From Desulfobulbaceae bacterium (GTDB taxonomy: Bacteria; Desulfobacterota; Desulfobulbia; Desulfobulbales; SURF-16): 7,370 bases of DNA. Of the stretch, positions 6,029 through 7,370 are shown piece by piece. The stretch spans positions 1-7,370 of the forward strand of contig JANTFJ010000120.1 of NCBI GenBank assembly GCA_024763495.1. Direction: 5' to 3'. Made by a program: the position numbers and the translations under genes. The notes under the pieces are model-generated. The model did not search any database. It was not told where the DNA came from and worked only from the letters and a program-made list of their open reading frames with translations. Each line of letters opens with the position of its first letter. Position 1 is the first letter of the stretch.

Positions 6029-7081
6029 TCATGGCTCTTTGCTAACAGACAACTGGCCACAAGCCGCAGAGATATCACTTCCCCGGCTTGAGCGAACTAT
6101 GACAGTATAGCCGCTATCAAGCAGAATTTGTTGAAAACAGGCTATTTTTTCCGCTGATGGTTGGCGGTAGGGCAGATCAGGAGTTTCATTACAGGGCAGT
6201 AAATTAATTTTACAGCGTATCCCTCTCATTAATTCTGCTAATTGTTTCGCATCCTTTTCCGAATCATTTATATCCCTTAACAGAATATATTCAATCATAA
6301 TCCTTTTTCTTCTGGGCAAAGGATATTGACGACAAGCATCAAGCAGCGCAGCAATATTCCAGGTTTTATTCACCGGCATAAGTTGACCACGAATATCATC
6401 GTTAACCGCATGCAGAGAGAGCGCAAGGTTTACCTTGATTTTTTCACCTAGTTCTTTTATCCCCGGGACAAGGCCACAGGTTGAGACCGTAGTACGGCGT
6501 TCGGAAAAATTCAAACCCAGCTGATCCATTAAAATTTTAAGCGCGCTGAGCAGGTTTGCAAAATTGGCCAGCGGCTCACCCATCCCCATGAACACCAGAT
6601 TATTTATTGTGCCCAGCCGACGCTGGAGCAAATCATCTCTTACCGCGCATACCTGATTGACAATCTCCGCCGGGGTCAGGTTACGGATAAATCCCATTGT
6701 GGCAGTAAGGCAGAACAGACAGCCCATCGCGCAACCAACCTGCGATGAAACGCACAAGGTATTCCTTTCTCCGTCCGGGATCAATACGCTTTCTATCATA
6801 TTGCCGTCATCAAGTAAAAAACCATATTTAATGGTTCCATCTTTTGATTGCTCCCGAACCCTGGTAGTTAAACTGCTGAAAAAAGCCTGATCATCCAGAG
6901 ACTTCCTCAGTTTTTTCCCCAGATCAGTCATCTGGCTGAAATCCGTGATTCCAGGACGATACAGCCAGGAAAAAATCTGTTTGGCCCGATACGGGGAAAG
7001 CCCATGATCCCTGACAAAGTCAGTTAAATCATCCCTGGTAAAATTTTTAAGATCTATTTTTTCTTTATTAATGCTGTTCAT
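6029..7081 (-). CDS. rlmN: Dual-specificity RNA methyltransferase RlmN (23S rRNA A2503-C2 / tRNA A37-C2)
   Basis: This is a radical-SAM enzyme that methylates C2 of A2503 in 23S rRNA and, in characterised members, A37 of some tRNAs. In the 350-residue product the cluster motif C-AMG-C-LF-C gives cysteines 117, 121 and 124. C110 (TLCVSSQVGC) occupies the conserved position before the cluster, and the mono-methyl-carrying cysteine is C341 in DISAACGQL near the C-terminus. The SAM-contact GEP motif is in VFMGMGEPLAN (about 164-174), with further family blocks SLHAVND, IEYILLRDIND and INLLPCNETP. The length is normal and all catalytic residues are present. The start at 7081 gives MNSINKEKIDLKNF, matching the usual short N-terminus of the family, but has no clear Shine-Dalgarno. 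A GTG at 7117 preceded by GGATAAA would add 12 residues and cannot be excluded. It stands alone here, converging on the receiver gene. Confidence 0.97.
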   Translation of the reverse strand: MNSINKEKIDLKNFTRDDLTDFVRDHGLSPYRAKQIFSWLYRPGITDFSQMTDLGKKLRKSLDDQAFFSSLTTRVREQSKDGTIKYGFLLDDGNMIESVLIPDGERNTLCVSSQVGCAMGCLFCLTATMGFIRNLTPAEIVNQVCAVRDDLLQRRLGTINNLVFMGMGEPLANFANLLSALKILMDQLGLNFSERRTTVSTCGLVPGIKELGEKIKVNLALSLHAVNDDIRGQLMPVNKTWNIAALLDACRQYPLPRRKRIMIEYILLRDINDSEKDAKQLAELMRGIRCKINLLPCNETPDLPYRQPSAEKIACFQQILLDSGYTVIVRSSRGSDISAACGQLSVSKEP

Positions 7082-7134
7082 TTTAATGTGTCGAAGAATG
7101 TAACTATTCAGCTGCACTTTATCCGGATTCGGAG

Positions 7135-7164
7135 TTTATACCCTGCTTTTAAGGATGCTTTCCA
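7135..7164 (-). promoter_or_regulatory. Possible rlmN promoter
   Basis: On the minus strand TATAAA (7140-7135) lies 18 bp after TGGAAA (7164-7159), which matches the -35 consensus at four of six bases. Transcription would begin near 7128, upstream of both candidate rlmN starts (7117 and 7081). The match is partial. Confidence 0.3.
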
Positions 7165-7278
7165 GCGCACGATACGGCCATTATCTAAACAATTTTTTGT
7201 TTTGATTTTTGGTAACTTCTCCATATGTGGTGGTGGCACCCAACCGTAGGTCTGCTAAAATTTGGATAATTTATATCA

Positions 7279-7370
7279 CGTCATTCCGGCATGTAGTTGG
7301 CCGGAGGTAAGCGAGGAACGAGACTCCGATCCAGAAAGCTGCTTAATGCCTGTAGATTCCGGCCAACTAC
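7279..7370. repeat. Intergenic palindromic repeat element cut by the right window edge
   Basis: GTAGTTGGCCGGA (7293-7305) and TCCGGCCAACTAC (7358-7370) form a perfect 13-bp inverted repeat that ends exactly at the window edge, so the right arm probably continues. The left flank CGTCATTCCGGCAT (7279-7292) predicts ATGCCGGAATGACG just beyond. TCCGGC (7285-7290) and GCCGGA (7300-7305) form a second small inverted repeat within the left arm. The interior holds AAGCGAG-N3-CGAGACTCCGA (7309-7329), shared in reverse with the 5481-5604 repeat. ATTCCGGC-type arms are typical of dispersed palindromic repeats in many proteobacterial genomes. No coding frame of note. Confidence 0.75.

Noticed and set aside
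6022..6031. Bidirectional terminator between the receiver gene and rlmN
   Set aside because: The two stop codons are 4 bp apart and no stem-loop with a T-run can be seen at the junction.

Overview
The window is a bacterial chromosome segment that carries part of an exopolysaccharide export locus of the exosortase/PEP-CTERM-associated type, an orphan response regulator and the housekeeping rRNA methylase gene rlmN. Moderate GC content, a Gram-negative envelope system (outer-membrane beta-barrel, periplasmic export protein, inner-membrane chain-length protein) and many intergenic palindromic repeats suggest a Gram-negative proteobacterium in the broad sense. Desulfobacterota is my best guess, but that is an inference and not a proven assignment.

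Positions 1-5014 are read leftward on the minus strand, and the order of transcription is as follows. First comes a small secreted polysaccharide export protein (4427-5014). A large beta-barrel outer-membrane protein (2961-4406) follows after 20 bp. After a 320-bp gap rich in hairpins comes a Wzz/GumC-type chain-length determinant without a kinase domain (1045-2640). An ExeA/GspA-like AAA ATPase with one membrane helix (start at 1041, running off the left edge) begins 3 bp later. All four match the set of proteins that usually accompanies exosortase loci. Together they would control polysaccharide length, move the polymer across the periplasm and pass it through the outer membrane. The tyrosine autokinase that usually accompanies the chain-length protein is not in this stretch.

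Positions 5015-5649 form a divergent intergenic region. It holds a probable promoter for the export operon, a triplicated 15-bp unit with a palindromic AGCGCT core, a 12-bp tandem duplication and a degenerate palindromic repeat. To its right, a single-domain CheY-like receiver (5650-6024, plus strand) converges on rlmN (6029-7081, minus strand), with 4 bp between the two stop codons.

The right end (7082-7370) has a weak rlmN promoter and one copy of a long inverted-repeat element that is cut by the window edge. Part of this element recurs in opposite orientation in the 5.5-kb repeat. The most unusual structures are the 118-bp near-palindrome inside the ATPase coding region at the left edge, the hairpin at 2797-2867, the 15-bp triplication and the apparently related palindromic repeats.
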